DNA from: Caulobacter vibrioides OR37 | GTDB lineage: Bacteria > Pseudomonadota > Alphaproteobacteria > Caulobacterales > Caulobacteraceae | DNA: 64,000 nt | Direction of reading: 5' to 3' | Assembly: GCF_000372645.1 (NCBI RefSeq) | Contig: NZ_APMP01000013.1 | Span: forward strand, 34,147-98,146 | Shown: positions 15,560-24,632 of the stretch, piece after piece | Layout of the letters: every line of letters begins with the position of its first letter | How positions within the stretch are numbered: position 1 is the first letter of the stretch | Translations under genes and position numbers: made by a program | The notes under the pieces: generated by a model | Told to the model about the DNA's origin: nothing | What the model saw: the letters and a program-made list of their open reading frames with translations, nothing else | Database searches by the model: none

Positions 15560-18265
15560 CTAGAATGTCACCGACAGAGACAGCGCCGCCTGGCGGCCGG
15601 CGCGGACGATCTGCGGCACGGTTTCGGCGTCCCGGCCGACGGTGCGGTAGAAGCTATAGTTGTCGAGCAGGTTGCTGACCGTCGCCGCCAGACGGACCGA
15701 CGGGGTCGGCAGATAGGCGAACGAGGCGTCCAGCGAACGGGTCGATTGCGTCCATTCGCTCATCAGCGCGCCGCCGGTGGTCCCGAACTTGTACTTGCTG
15801 AGCACGCGCCCGTTGAAGTGATAGGAAAGGCGCGCCTCGAACTTGTTCGGATTGAAGAAGATCGCGGCGTTGTAGAGAGTCCGGGGCGTGCCCGCCATCG
15901 GCTGGGTCGGGTCGGTGGTCGGGTCCAGCAGCCGCGCTTGCGAGCGCTGCAGCGTCACGTTGCCGGCCACGCCCAGGGCCGACAGCGCGCCCGGCATGTC
16001 GCGGAAGCGGTACTCGCCGTCCAGCTCCAGGCCATAGACGTGGGCGCGGCCGCCGTTGACGGGCTTGCTGACCGTCGTGTCGTTGGTGACGATCGCCGGC
16101 GTGCTGCGATAGTCCGTGCCGCGATCGTACATGTAGTCGTTCATGTCCTTGTAGAAGGCCGCGACCGCGACGCGATAGACCGGTTGGGTCCGCTCCCACG
16201 ACACGTCGTAGTTGGTCGAGGTCATCGGCCGGAGGTTGGGGTTGCCCTCGGTGACCGAGAAGGTGCCGTCGGTATTGCGCTTGACCGTGCGCCCGCCGCC
16301 CAGCTGGAAGAAGGCCGGACGCGAATAGCTCCGCCAGATGGCCGCGCGGAAGACGCCGGCGTCGTCGCTCCGCAGCACCGCGTGCAGCGACGGCAGGAGC
16401 ATGTGATAGGCGCTGCGGTTGGTCTGGAAGCCCGAGACTTGGCCGGCGCTATTGGCCTTCGACCAGAAGCGGTTGTGGATGACCGTGTCCTCGTAGCGAA
16501 CGCCCGGCTGGATCTCCAGCGCGCCCCACCGCATCCGTGTCAGCGCATAGGCGGCGGCGACGCTTTCATTGCCGGCCAGCACGTTCTTGTAGCGCGAGTC
16601 CGGCGACAGGGTGACCGCCGCGGCGGCGTTGGCCGCCAGCCGCGTCAGCTCCGCCGCGTCGCCGGTCGGCAGGGTGTAGGGGTAGCGGTCCTTGTCGGCG
16701 ATCACCTGGCCGTTGAACAGGCTGCTGGTGGCCAGGGTCGCGTTCAGCGGCGCGAAGTCGATGTTGGAGTAGTCGACATTGTCGCTGTCGCGGTCGCTGC
16801 GCGTGAACTTCGCGCCGGCCGCCACTTCCTTGAACAGGCCGTCGAGCGCGTAGGCGGCGTCGAACTTGCCGCCATAGACCTTCGCCGATGAGGTGGCGGC
16901 GGTGTATTCGCCGCTGCCGACCTGATAGGCGAACAGGCTGTTGTCGTTCAGCCGCGCCAGCTGGGCCGCGCTGAGCAGCGGGATCGGGTAGCGGTCGCGA
17001 TAGGTCACCTGGAACGGACCGTTCAGGTCGTTGGCCGCGCTGGCCAGGAAGGTGATCTCGGCGTGGTCCGGGGCGGCGCTGAGGCCATAGCTGTAGAAGC
17101 CCGAGCCGCTGAGCTTCAGACGGCCAAGCCGCGTCTCGCCGCCCAGCTGGACCGAGGAAAGCCGCGCGTTCGACGGCGCGGTCTCGAACCAGTAGTGATA
17201 TTCGCCGTCGCTCTCGCCGTTCTGGTACAGCCCGTCCGGGCGCAGCACGGGGGCCGGATAGTTCCCGGCCTGAATGCCCTTCTGATAGATCTGCTGGGTG
17301 ATGTCCGAGCGGGCGTGGGTCGCCTTGAGCCACAGGCTGGCGTTCTCGCCCTGCCAGTCCAGCGACAGCGCCCCGCCATAGCGCAGCTCCTCGCCGCGGC
17401 TGAACTGGGCGTTGACGCTCTTGAGGATCAGATTGTCCTGGCGGCTGAAGCCGTCCGGATTGGTTCCCTGCTTGCCGACCGACACCGCGTAGCCCCATTG
17501 CCCGCCTTGGAAGTCGAGCATGGTCGAGGCGAAGCGGCGCTTGCCGTAATAGGCCGTGGCGTAGACGCCGAACGCGTCGCCGGGGCCGAACTGGCGGGCG
17601 AATTCCGCCTGGCCCAGATAGGATCCGGCCGGCGCGTGATAATCATGGGCCAGCGGCGAGTAGCCGCCCTGCAGATAGACCCGATTGTAGCGCTTGCCGA
17701 AATCGCGGGCGACCGGCGTCTGGAAGTCCAGCGTGCCGCCCACCGCGTCGCCGTCCATGTCGGCGGTCGAGGTCTTCGACACGGCGATCTGCTTGAGGCC
17801 GATCGGCGGCAGCAGGCCCAGCGAGATGTTGCGGCTGTAGGGCATCCCCTGGGCGGCGTTGGCGCCGTTCAGCAGGTTGACGTTGTACGACCCCGACAGC
17901 CCGCGGATCGACACGAAGTTGCTCGTGCCCCGCCCGGCGCCGTCGATCCCGCCGTGGTTGCCTTCCGACGGCGACAGGCCCTCGGTGGCGCTGACGGAGA
18001 TGCCCGGCGTGCGGGCCAGGACGTCGACGACGTTGGTGTTGGGAATGGCCAGCATCTCGGCGGCCGAGATGGTGGTCGTCTGGCTGACGTCGTTGGGCTT
18101 GTCGCGGCCGGCCTTCGCGCCGAGAACGACGACCTTGTCGACCTGATCGTCAGGGGCGTCGGCGGCCCAGGCGAGGGCGGGCGTGCAGGCGCTGGCCAGC
18201 AGCGTCAGCACGGCGAGCGAAGGGGCGGCGCATCGCTGCGCTTTGCCCGGGAAATAGGGCGGCAT
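15560..18265 (-). CDS. TonB-dependent outer-membrane receptor of the organophosphorus locus
   Basis: 901 residues. Residues 1-35 form a signal peptide (TLLASACTPALAWAA). The plug domain follows, with DKVVVLGAKAG as TonB-box-like segment, MLAIPNTNVVDVLARTPG and VSIRGLSGSYNVNLLNG; the barrel ends with a typical hydrophobic/aromatic last strand (ALSLSVTF). It belongs to the same long-plug subtype as the receptor at 6952 and the two probably arose from a common ancestor. AGGAAC lies 7 bases ahead of the ATG. A Pho-box-like repeat stands about 116 bases upstream. With a phospholipase C, a transporter and a PhnZ-like oxygenase on the same strand it probably brings a phosphorus-containing organic molecule through the outer membrane. 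Confidence 0.9.
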   Translation of the reverse strand: MPPYFPGKAQRCAAPSLAVLTLLASACTPALAWAADAPDDQVDKVVVLGAKAGRDKPNDVSQTTTISAAEMLAIPNTNVVDVLARTPGISVSATEGLSPSEGNHGGIDGAGRGTSNFVSIRGLSGSYNVNLLNGANAAQGMPYSRNISLGLLPPIGLKQIAVSKTSTADMDGDAVGGTLDFQTPVARDFGKRYNRVYLQGGYSPLAHDYHAPAGSYLGQAEFARQFGPGDAFGVYATAYYGKRRFASTMLDFQGGQWGYAVSVGKQGTNPDGFSRQDNLILKSVNAQFSRGEELRYGGALSLDWQGENASLWLKATHARSDITQQIYQKGIQAGNYPAPVLRPDGLYQNGESDGEYHYWFETAPSNARLSSVQLGGETRLGRLKLSGSGFYSYGLSAAPDHAEITFLASAANDLNGPFQVTYRDRYPIPLLSAAQLARLNDNSLFAYQVGSGEYTAATSSAKVYGGKFDAAYALDGLFKEVAAGAKFTRSDRDSDNVDYSNIDFAPLNATLATSSLFNGQVIADKDRYPYTLPTGDAAELTRLAANAAAAVTLSPDSRYKNVLAGNESVAAAYALTRMRWGALEIQPGVRYEDTVIHNRFWSKANSAGQVSGFQTNRSAYHMLLPSLHAVLRSDDAGVFRAAIWRSYSRPAFFQLGGGRTVKRNTDGTFSVTEGNPNLRPMTSTNYDVSWERTQPVYRVAVAAFYKDMNDYMYDRGTDYRSTPAIVTNDTTVSKPVNGGRAHVYGLELDGEYRFRDMPGALSALGVAGNVTLQRSQARLLDPTTDPTQPMAGTPRTLYNAAIFFNPNKFEARLSYHFNGRVLSKYKFGTTGGALMSEWTQSTRSLDASFAYLPTPSVRLAATVSNLLDNYSFYRTVGRDAETVPQIVRAGRQAALSLSVTF

Positions 18266-18379
18266 GAAGCGGTTCCTATCTGGTGAGAAGAAGGACGAGC
18301 GGAGGCAGGGCCGGAAGCGTCGGCTTCCGGCTAAAAATTGATATTAGTTATGACAACGAGAGTTCTATAATTACAGATT

Positions 18380-18397
18380 ATGATGCTTTGTTGACAG
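18380..18397 (-). promoter_or_regulatory. Pho-box-like 11-nt direct repeat
   Basis: Minus strand reads CTGTCAA-CAAA-GCATCAT; the first heptamer matches six of seven bases of the PhoB unit CTGTCAT and the second core repeats at 11 bases. An AT-rich promoter-like stretch follows (18330-18378), then the receptor gene. Confidence 0.5.
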
Positions 18398-18492
18398 CGA
18401 GGCCGCGAACCCGTGTCGAAAAGCGCGCGTGGGCGCGCGCCGGGGCCGGGCCGGCTTCGGCGTCCGTTCGCTTGTCGGGAGCCGCGCGGGCT

Positions 18493-18550
18493 CCAGAGCG
18501 CGTCAGGCTTAAGTGTGAGCGGCTAAACCGCTCGAACGCGCTGGCTCTAG
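18493..18550. repeat. Degenerate TAGAGC-type palindrome
   Basis: Outer arms CAGAGCGCGT and its imperfect partner GCGCTGGCTCTAG, with an inner perfect stem GAGCGG/CCGCTC and the shared core AAGTGTGAGCGG also found in the copies at 10183 and 44055. Its CTA at 18547-18549 is the stop codon of the M61 peptidase gene. Confidence 0.6.
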
Positions 18551-20466
18551 CGCGGCGACAGGATCTGGGTCAGTCGGTCCGGTTGGTCCGTCAGGCGCTT
18601 CAGGCGCGGATATTTCAGGCCGCCGTGATAGGCGATCCGCACGATCCGCGCCTTGTCGTCGGCCTTGACGGTCAGGACGATCGGCGGCGCGCCGGGCCTG
18701 GCGGCGGCGGTGATCGCCGCTTTCAGGGTCTCGGGGGCATAGGGCTTGCCGCCGACCTTGACGATGTGGGTCCCGGCGATGACGCCCGCCTGGAACAGCG
18801 GCCCGTCCCACAGGACCTCCTTGACCGCGCCGTCCCAGCCGATCTCCCCGCCCAGCGAGAAGGTCAGCAGGCTCGACTTGGCGTCCCTTTCGGTGGCGCG
18901 GATATAGGCCGACGGGCGGGTCTCGAAGGCCACGGTCCAGCCCGAACGGGTCAGGCCGTCCATCGGCGCGTGGTCGTGGGCGTCGAGGCGCGCGTTCAGG
19001 AAGCTCGCCCAGTCGTAGGGTGTCACCGCGTTCAGGGCCGCGACCACGTCCTCGAACTGGTAGGTCGAGACGGTCATGTCGCCGTCGTCCACGCCCAGGA
19101 AGGCGCGGGCGAAGTCGTCCAGCGACTTGGCGCCCTCGGTGCGCGCGCGGATCAGGGTGTCGACGTCCAGCCAGACCAGCTGGCCTTCCTCGTAATAGTC
19201 CAGCGCCCGCAGCCAGCTGGTCGACCCCGTGCCGCCCACCGAATTGATGATGTAGGCGTTGGTGGTGTCGCGCAGCGCGCGCCAGCAGCGGCCCGGCGTC
19301 GCCTGGGCGTTGGCCGCGATCAGGGCCAGGCGCTGGCGCATCTGGTCGGGCGAGAACAGTCCCGACCGCGTGGCCAGCGTGTCGCCATAGTACTCGGTCA
19401 GGCCCTCATAGACCCAGAGCAGGCTGTCGCGCATCGGCGTGGTGTAGTCGGGCGTCCAGAGGTCGGCCGGACGCCGGTGCTTGCCGTTCCAGGCGTGGAC
19501 ATATTCGTGGGCCAGGATGTCGCGGCCGTTGAACGCCGTGTCCCAGGCCGTGAAGTATCCGCCGGAGTTGTAGCCGTTCTCGCTGGACCTCTGGTGCTCG
19601 GCGCCCAGATAGCCAGCCGTGGGATTGAGGCTGAGCAGGAAGTCGTAGTGATCGAAGTTGCGCGCGCCGCCGAACAGCTTGTCGGCCTGCTGGACCAGGC
19701 GGCGGTGCGTGTCGATCTGGGCCGGCGTCGCCTTCAGGTCCTTGGGCGCGTCCGCGAACACGCTGAGGCGAACGGGCCGGGGCGAGCCGGGGTCGAGATC
19801 GAACTCGGCCTTGTAGCGCCCGGCATAGACCGGGGAATCCATCAGGGATTCGAAGCTGGTGACGGCGAAGCGCGTGGTCGCGCCGGTCGTCTCGGCGCCG
19901 TCCAGGGCGGTGGCCAGGCGCCAGCCCTCTGGAATGGTCAGGGTGGGCCTGACGCGGATGCGGCCGACCGCGTGGCCGGCCGGATAGAGGGCGACGGCGG
20001 TCCATTTCAGCAGCACCAGGTTCGGCGTCACCGCGATCCGCACCGGACCGCCGGGCTGGGCCGTGGGCTGTTCCAGTCGAACGGTCAGGGCGCGGACGCC
20101 GTCCGGCACGTCGACGTGAAAGGCGGTCATCTCGACCGGATCGCGCCGCCATTCGAGGCGCTGGCCGGTGTCGGTCGTGATCGTGAAGCCGCTCATCAGC
20201 ACGATCTGGGCGCTGGGCGAATGCTCGCCCGGGATCCATTTGGGCAGGGACAGCACCAGGGGACCCGGCGTGACGGGTAGGGTCTCCGTGACCCGGAACA
20301 CCTTGCGCGTCGTGTCGCTGACATCGACCTTCAGGTCGATGACGCCGGGATAGTCGACCGCCCGCGCCTCCGGGATCGGCGGCGTGGGCGGGGCCGGGCG
20401 GGGATCGGCCCGCGCCGGCGACATCGACAGCGCCAGGCAGGCGGCCAGGAAGAGCTTCGGCGTCAT
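18547..20466 (-). CDS. M61 family glycyl aminopeptidase with PDZ domain, exported
   Basis: 639 residues from the ATG at 20466. Residues 1-20 are a signal peptide (LFLAACLALSMSPARA). An N-terminal beta domain is followed by the metallopeptidase core with HEYVH (zinc ligands and catalytic Glu), then WNGKHRRP and WVYEGLTEYYGD, which supplies the third zinc ligand. A PDZ domain occupies about residues 525-620 (GPLFQAGVIAGTHIVKVGGKPY). The architecture matches the Sphingomonas-type glycyl aminopeptidases, which cut small N-terminal residues from peptides in the periplasm. GGGAGTG precedes the ATG, while an extension to 20598 would overlap the upstream receptor. It lies 59 bases downstream of a TonB receptor gene on the same strand, so they may form a peptide uptake and cleavage unit. 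Confidence 0.9.
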   Translation of the reverse strand: MTPKLFLAACLALSMSPARADPRPAPPTPPIPEARAVDYPGVIDLKVDVSDTTRKVFRVTETLPVTPGPLVLSLPKWIPGEHSPSAQIVLMSGFTITTDTGQRLEWRRDPVEMTAFHVDVPDGVRALTVRLEQPTAQPGGPVRIAVTPNLVLLKWTAVALYPAGHAVGRIRVRPTLTIPEGWRLATALDGAETTGATTRFAVTSFESLMDSPVYAGRYKAEFDLDPGSPRPVRLSVFADAPKDLKATPAQIDTHRRLVQQADKLFGGARNFDHYDFLLSLNPTAGYLGAEHQRSSENGYNSGGYFTAWDTAFNGRDILAHEYVHAWNGKHRRPADLWTPDYTTPMRDSLLWVYEGLTEYYGDTLATRSGLFSPDQMRQRLALIAANAQATPGRCWRALRDTTNAYIINSVGGTGSTSWLRALDYYEEGQLVWLDVDTLIRARTEGAKSLDDFARAFLGVDDGDMTVSTYQFEDVVAALNAVTPYDWASFLNARLDAHDHAPMDGLTRSGWTVAFETRPSAYIRATERDAKSSLLTFSLGGEIGWDGAVKEVLWDGPLFQAGVIAGTHIVKVGGKPYAPETLKAAITAAARPGAPPIVLTVKADDKARIVRIAYHGGLKYPRLKRLTDQPDRLTQILSPR

Positions 20467-20525
20467 GGACACTCCCGCGCGAAGGGATGGAGCGGCCGCC
20501 GGCGCGACCGCTCCGGACCGCGCCA

Positions 20526-23315
20526 TCAAAGGCCGCTGGCGCCGCCGAACTTGTGGGTCAGCTGCAGGTAATAGCTGCGCCCGGTCGCCGAGAACCACGA
20601 GGTGTCATAGTACGGATAGCCCGAATAGGTCGGGTCGCGCGGCGGCTTCTGGTCGAACAGGTTGTCGACCGCCAGGCTCAGGCGGGTGCGATCGGTGAGG
20701 TCATACTGCACCGTGCCGTTGACCATGTAGGTCGCCTTGGTCCAGCCGTCGTTGTTGTAGTTCGGGATCCGGCTCAGGCGCTGGCCGTGCAGGCCGACGC
20801 TGAGGGCGTTGAGACGCCAGTTGATCGAGGCGCTGCTCTTGGTGCGCGGAATGTCGTAGCCGCTGTCGAAGGCCAACTCGTTCTTGATCGGGTCGCCCGG
20901 ATACTGGCGGCTGGTGTGATTGTGCACCCAGGTGTGGGCCAGGCTGAAGTCGAAGACGCCCAGCGCGCTGGTCGGCAAGCGATAGTGCGCCGCGACGTCG
21001 ATGCCCGTCGTGCGCTCGGTGGCGACGTTGATCGGGTTGATGGCCACGCTGCTGATCGCGCCCGGATTGATGGCGGCGGTCAGCGGGTTGCGCTTCACGC
21101 GGGCCAGGGCGTCGACGCAGGTCGGCGAGCCGACGCTGACCGGCGTGCCCGCCGAGGTCTGGCCGATCCGGCAGTCGGCTTCCTGGCGCAGGACGCTGTC
21201 CAGGCTCATGTCCAGCACGGCGTTGTCCAGCTGGACCCGGAAGTAGTCGACCGAGATGTCGAAATTGCGCACCGGCGACCAGACCGCGCCGTAGTTGAAC
21301 GACTTGGAGGTCTCGGGCTTCAGGTCGAGATTGCCCAGGCGCACCTTGACCAGGCCCTCGTCGGCGTAGCTGCAGTCGCCGATGTCCTGGCCGGGCTGCT
21401 CGACGCGGCAGCGATAATAGTCGGTGCCCGAGGGGTGGCTGATGCCCTCCTTGGCGAAGACATAGTGCAGGTCGGGGGCGCGGAAGCCGGTGCCGTAGGC
21501 GGCGCGCAGCAGCAGGGTCTTCATCGGCCGCCACTCGACGCCGCCGTTGTAGGTGAACTTGTCGATCGTGTTGCTGTCGTACTTGTAGCTGTCATAGCGG
21601 CCGGCGGTGGACAGCTCGACCGTGCTCAGCAGCGGGGCGCGGAATTCGTAGCCGGCGCCCCAGTGGTCGCGGGCGCCCGACCCGTCGGCGTCGCGCAGGT
21701 GATAGTAGTAGTTCACGGTGGCCAGCGGATCGAGGCCCAGCTTGTAGGACTGGTGGCCGTACTCGGCGACGGCCGCGAAGCCGACCGGACCTGCCGGCAG
21801 GCGGAACAGTTCGGCCTGGTTGATCTGGAACGACACGCCCTGCTGGCGCGCGACGGGCTCATAGGTCGTGCGCGCGGTGATCGAGTCGTACTCGGCCGTG
21901 GTCAGCGGTTTGTAGAGACGCGCCGGATCGGCGTTGAAGATCGCGTAGCCGGTGTCGGGATCCACGCCGAGCTGCGGACCCAGGAAGAAGGCGTTGGCCT
22001 TGGCGGCGACCACCTTGGGCCAGCTGATCGACGAGCGGTACTGGCTGAAATTGTAGAAGGCCTCGTAGTTCCAGCCGCCGCCCAGCGCGCCCTTGACGCC
22101 CGGGGTGATGCTGAAGGTGCGCGAGACGTTCTTGATGAAGCCGTTGTTCAGCCCGCCCATTTCCTCGGGCGTGAAGTTGCGGTGCCACTCGTCCAGCCCG
22201 CCGCTGAACTGGTTGTAGAAGATGCCGTCCTCGCTGCCCTTGGCGTCCTGATATTCCCAGTTCAGCACGTCCTGGAACTGCCGGGTGCGGCTATAGCCGG
22301 CCGAGATGTCGGCGAAGAAGGACAGGGTGTCGCGCGGCGCGTAGTTGAGCGAGGCGACGACATTGGCGCTCTTGCGCTCGCTGACGATGGTGCCGTAGCC
22401 GATCGAGCTGTAGCTGCCGCAATAGAAGCCCGGATCGCCGTCGGGACCCCAGCCCGGCCGGCTGGCGTACTCGATCGAGCCGTTGTTGAGCCTCGACAGC
22501 GCCTTGCAGGTGTTCGCGCCGGGATCGACATAGACGTCCTCGGACGGATCGATCCGCAGGAAGTCGCGCCGCGCGATCGCGGTGCGGCGGCTGGGGCTGT
22601 CCTTGGTGCTGTCCTGGATGGCGCGGTCGTAGGCCCACATCGGGTGCTGGTCGACGAACTCGCCGCCGATCGCGAGGCTGAAGTCGCCCTTCGAATAGCC
22701 GGTCGAGACATTGACCCGCTTGCTGGCGCCGCCGCCGTGCTCATAGTCGCCGAAGGTCACGTCGACGGTCGTGCCGTCGACCTTTTTCTTCAGGTTGAAG
22801 TTGACCACGCCCGAGATGGCGTCCGAGCCGTAGACCGCCGAGGCGCTGCCGCTCAGCACCTCGATCCGGTCGATCATGCCCAGCGGGATCGACGAGGTGT
22901 CGGTGAACGCGCTCTTGCCGTTGTAGGGCAGGGGGAAGTCGGCGATGCGGCGGCCGTTGACCAGCACCAGCGTGTGGTTGGGGCCCAGGCCGCGTAGGTC
23001 GACCTGCTGGGCGCCGGGGGTCCAGTCCATGCCGCTGGACGATTGCTGGGTCTGGGTCTCGCCGCCGTTCTGGGTCAGGGAGCGCATGACGTCCGGCACG
23101 CTGTTGAAGCCGGCGGCCTTGATGCTGTCGCTGGTGATCACCGTCACGGGCGCGGGGCCCTCGGTCGCGATGCGGGGGATGCGGGAGCCGGTGATCACCA
23201 GCGCCTCGACCGCGTCGCCGTTGCTGGACGTCGTCGTCTGAGCGTTGGCCTGGCCGATGATCATGAAGCCGGCCATGCCGGCCAGCGCGCTGGCGCGAAG
23301 AAGATGCGTCTTCAT
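20526..23315 (-). CDS. TonB-dependent outer-membrane receptor, probable oligopeptide/cyanophycin uptake
   Basis: 929 residues from the ATG at 23315. The signal peptide is residues 1-25 (ALAGMAGFMIIGQANA). The plug begins with EALVITGSRIPR and SVPDVMRSLTQNGG, then contains VDLRGLGPNHTLVLVNGRR and GSDAISGVVNF, which are classical; the barrel ends with LQLTHKFGG. GGGGGACAGG precedes the start. The gene is divergent from a secreted cyanophycinase and followed by an M61 peptidase, so peptide-like substrates are likely. This receptor belongs to a different subtype from the two long-plug receptors of the preceding locus. Confidence 0.88.
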   Translation of the reverse strand: MKTHLLRASALAGMAGFMIIGQANAQTTTSSNGDAVEALVITGSRIPRIATEGPAPVTVITSDSIKAAGFNSVPDVMRSLTQNGGETQTQQSSSGMDWTPGAQQVDLRGLGPNHTLVLVNGRRIADFPLPYNGKSAFTDTSSIPLGMIDRIEVLSGSASAVYGSDAISGVVNFNLKKKVDGTTVDVTFGDYEHGGGASKRVNVSTGYSKGDFSLAIGGEFVDQHPMWAYDRAIQDSTKDSPSRRTAIARRDFLRIDPSEDVYVDPGANTCKALSRLNNGSIEYASRPGWGPDGDPGFYCGSYSSIGYGTIVSERKSANVVASLNYAPRDTLSFFADISAGYSRTRQFQDVLNWEYQDAKGSEDGIFYNQFSGGLDEWHRNFTPEEMGGLNNGFIKNVSRTFSITPGVKGALGGGWNYEAFYNFSQYRSSISWPKVVAAKANAFFLGPQLGVDPDTGYAIFNADPARLYKPLTTAEYDSITARTTYEPVARQQGVSFQINQAELFRLPAGPVGFAAVAEYGHQSYKLGLDPLATVNYYYHLRDADGSGARDHWGAGYEFRAPLLSTVELSTAGRYDSYKYDSNTIDKFTYNGGVEWRPMKTLLLRAAYGTGFRAPDLHYVFAKEGISHPSGTDYYRCRVEQPGQDIGDCSYADEGLVKVRLGNLDLKPETSKSFNYGAVWSPVRNFDISVDYFRVQLDNAVLDMSLDSVLRQEADCRIGQTSAGTPVSVGSPTCVDALARVKRNPLTAAINPGAISSVAINPINVATERTTGIDVAAHYRLPTSALGVFDFSLAHTWVHNHTSRQYPGDPIKNELAFDSGYDIPRTKSSASINWRLNALSVGLHGQRLSRIPNYNNDGWTKATYMVNGTVQYDLTDRTRLSLAVDNLFDQKPPRDPTYSGYPYYDTSWFSATGRSYYLQLTHKFGGASGL

Positions 23316-23593
23316 CCTGTCCCCCTTTTTTGTTGCGTCGTCGGTCCAGCCCCGGGGCGCTCGAGCCCCGGCGCCGCATGGGAATTGGCCCCATTTGGAT
23401 CGCGACTTTCTCAGATTGGAAGTCGGAAAAGTCATTTTGTCAAAACTTATGGACATATTGCGCACATCGTGCAGCAATTTGGTCATAAAGCCGGCAAGGT
23501 CGGGCGGCTTGCTGTTTTCGACGGTGGAACGCGTTGTCACCGCTCGCGAAAGCCCGTCCGGTGACTAGGCTGGGGGCGAACGGAGGAAACCGA

Positions 23594-24604
23594 ATGGCTC
23601 GATGGGGAACGGCGGCGGCCATGGCCGCCTTGCTGCTGGGCGCGGGCGCCGCGAGCGCGGCGATTCCGGCGGGACCCGACGCGGTCGGCCCGGGCTACGA
23701 ATATTATCGGATCGGCGACGTGAACGCGCCGACGCCCGGCAAGACGGGCCCGCTGCTGGGCCTGTTCGGCGGCGGCGACTGGCCGGTCGCAGCCTTCCGG
23801 CAGTTCGTCAAGCAGTCGGGCGGCGGCCATATCGTCGTGCTGCGCGCCCGGGGCGGTCGCGAGCTGCAGGACGAGATCTACAACGACGTCGGCGGCGCGG
23901 CCTCGGTCGAGACCCTGGTGATCCACGACGAGGACGCCGGTAACGATCCCAAGCTGCTGGCGATCATCGCCCACGCCGACGGAATCTTCTTCGGCGGCGG
24001 CGACCAGAGCAACTATGTGCGGGCCTGGAAGGGCTCGGCGCTGAACAAGGCGCTGGACGCCCACGTCAAGGCCGGCAAGCCGATCGGCGGCACCAGCGCC
24101 GGCCTGGCGGTGCTGGGCGGCTACGTCTATGGCTGCCTGGACTCGATCAGCCTGACCTCGCCGGACGCCCTGAAGAACCCCACCGGGCCCAGCGTGACCC
24201 TGGTGCGCGACTTCCTGCACCTGCCCTATCTGTCCAAGGTCATCACCGACACCCACTTCGACAAGCGCGATCGCCAGGGCCGGCTGGTGACCTTCGTCGG
24301 ACGCCTGATCCAGGAGGAGAACGACCCCTCCATCACGGGCCTGGGCGTCGACGAGGCCGGGGCCGTGCTGATCGACGGTCAGGGCGTGGGCCGTTACTAC
24401 GGGCCGGGCCACGCCTGGCTGGTGCGGCCGCTGAAGGCGCCGGCCACGATCATCGCCGGACAGCCCTTGACCTACGCGTCCTTCCCCATCGTCGGGCTGG
24501 GTCCCGACAGCACGCTGGACTTCAAGACCTTCCAGGTCACCAAGCCCGACTTCACGATCACCGCGCGCGTGGACAAGGGAACCCTGATCCGCAGTGACCG
24601 ATAA
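23594..24604 (+). CDS. Exported cyanophycinase-like S51 peptidase
   Basis: 336 residues. Residues 1-22 are a signal peptide (AALLLGAGAASAA). The rest is a peptidase S51 fold: LLGLFGGGDW near the start, FFGGGDQSNYVRAW (oxyanion-side glutamine), the nucleophile serine in IGGTSAGLAVLGG, and TDTHFDKRDRQGRL with the catalytic histidine region, followed by GLGVDEAGAVLID. These are the marks of cyanophycinases, which release beta-Asp-Arg dipeptides from cyanophycin. A GGAGG stands 7 bases ahead of the ATG. The next gene encodes an isoaspartyl peptidase, the enzyme needed to split such dipeptides. The signal peptide makes it similar in location to the extracellular CphE type. Another beta-aspartyl polymer as substrate is possible. 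Confidence 0.82.
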   Translation: MARWGTAAAMAALLLGAGAASAAIPAGPDAVGPGYEYYRIGDVNAPTPGKTGPLLGLFGGGDWPVAAFRQFVKQSGGGHIVVLRARGGRELQDEIYNDVGGAASVETLVIHDEDAGNDPKLLAIIAHADGIFFGGGDQSNYVRAWKGSALNKALDAHVKAGKPIGGTSAGLAVLGGYVYGCLDSISLTSPDALKNPTGPSVTLVRDFLHLPYLSKVITDTHFDKRDRQGRLVTFVGRLIQEENDPSITGLGVDEAGAVLIDGQGVGRYYGPGHAWLVRPLKAPATIIAGQPLTYASFPIVGLGPDSTLDFKTFQVTKPDFTITARVDKGTLIRSDR

Positions 24605-24632
24605 CGCCCGCGCGCTCCAGACCGAGATCAAG

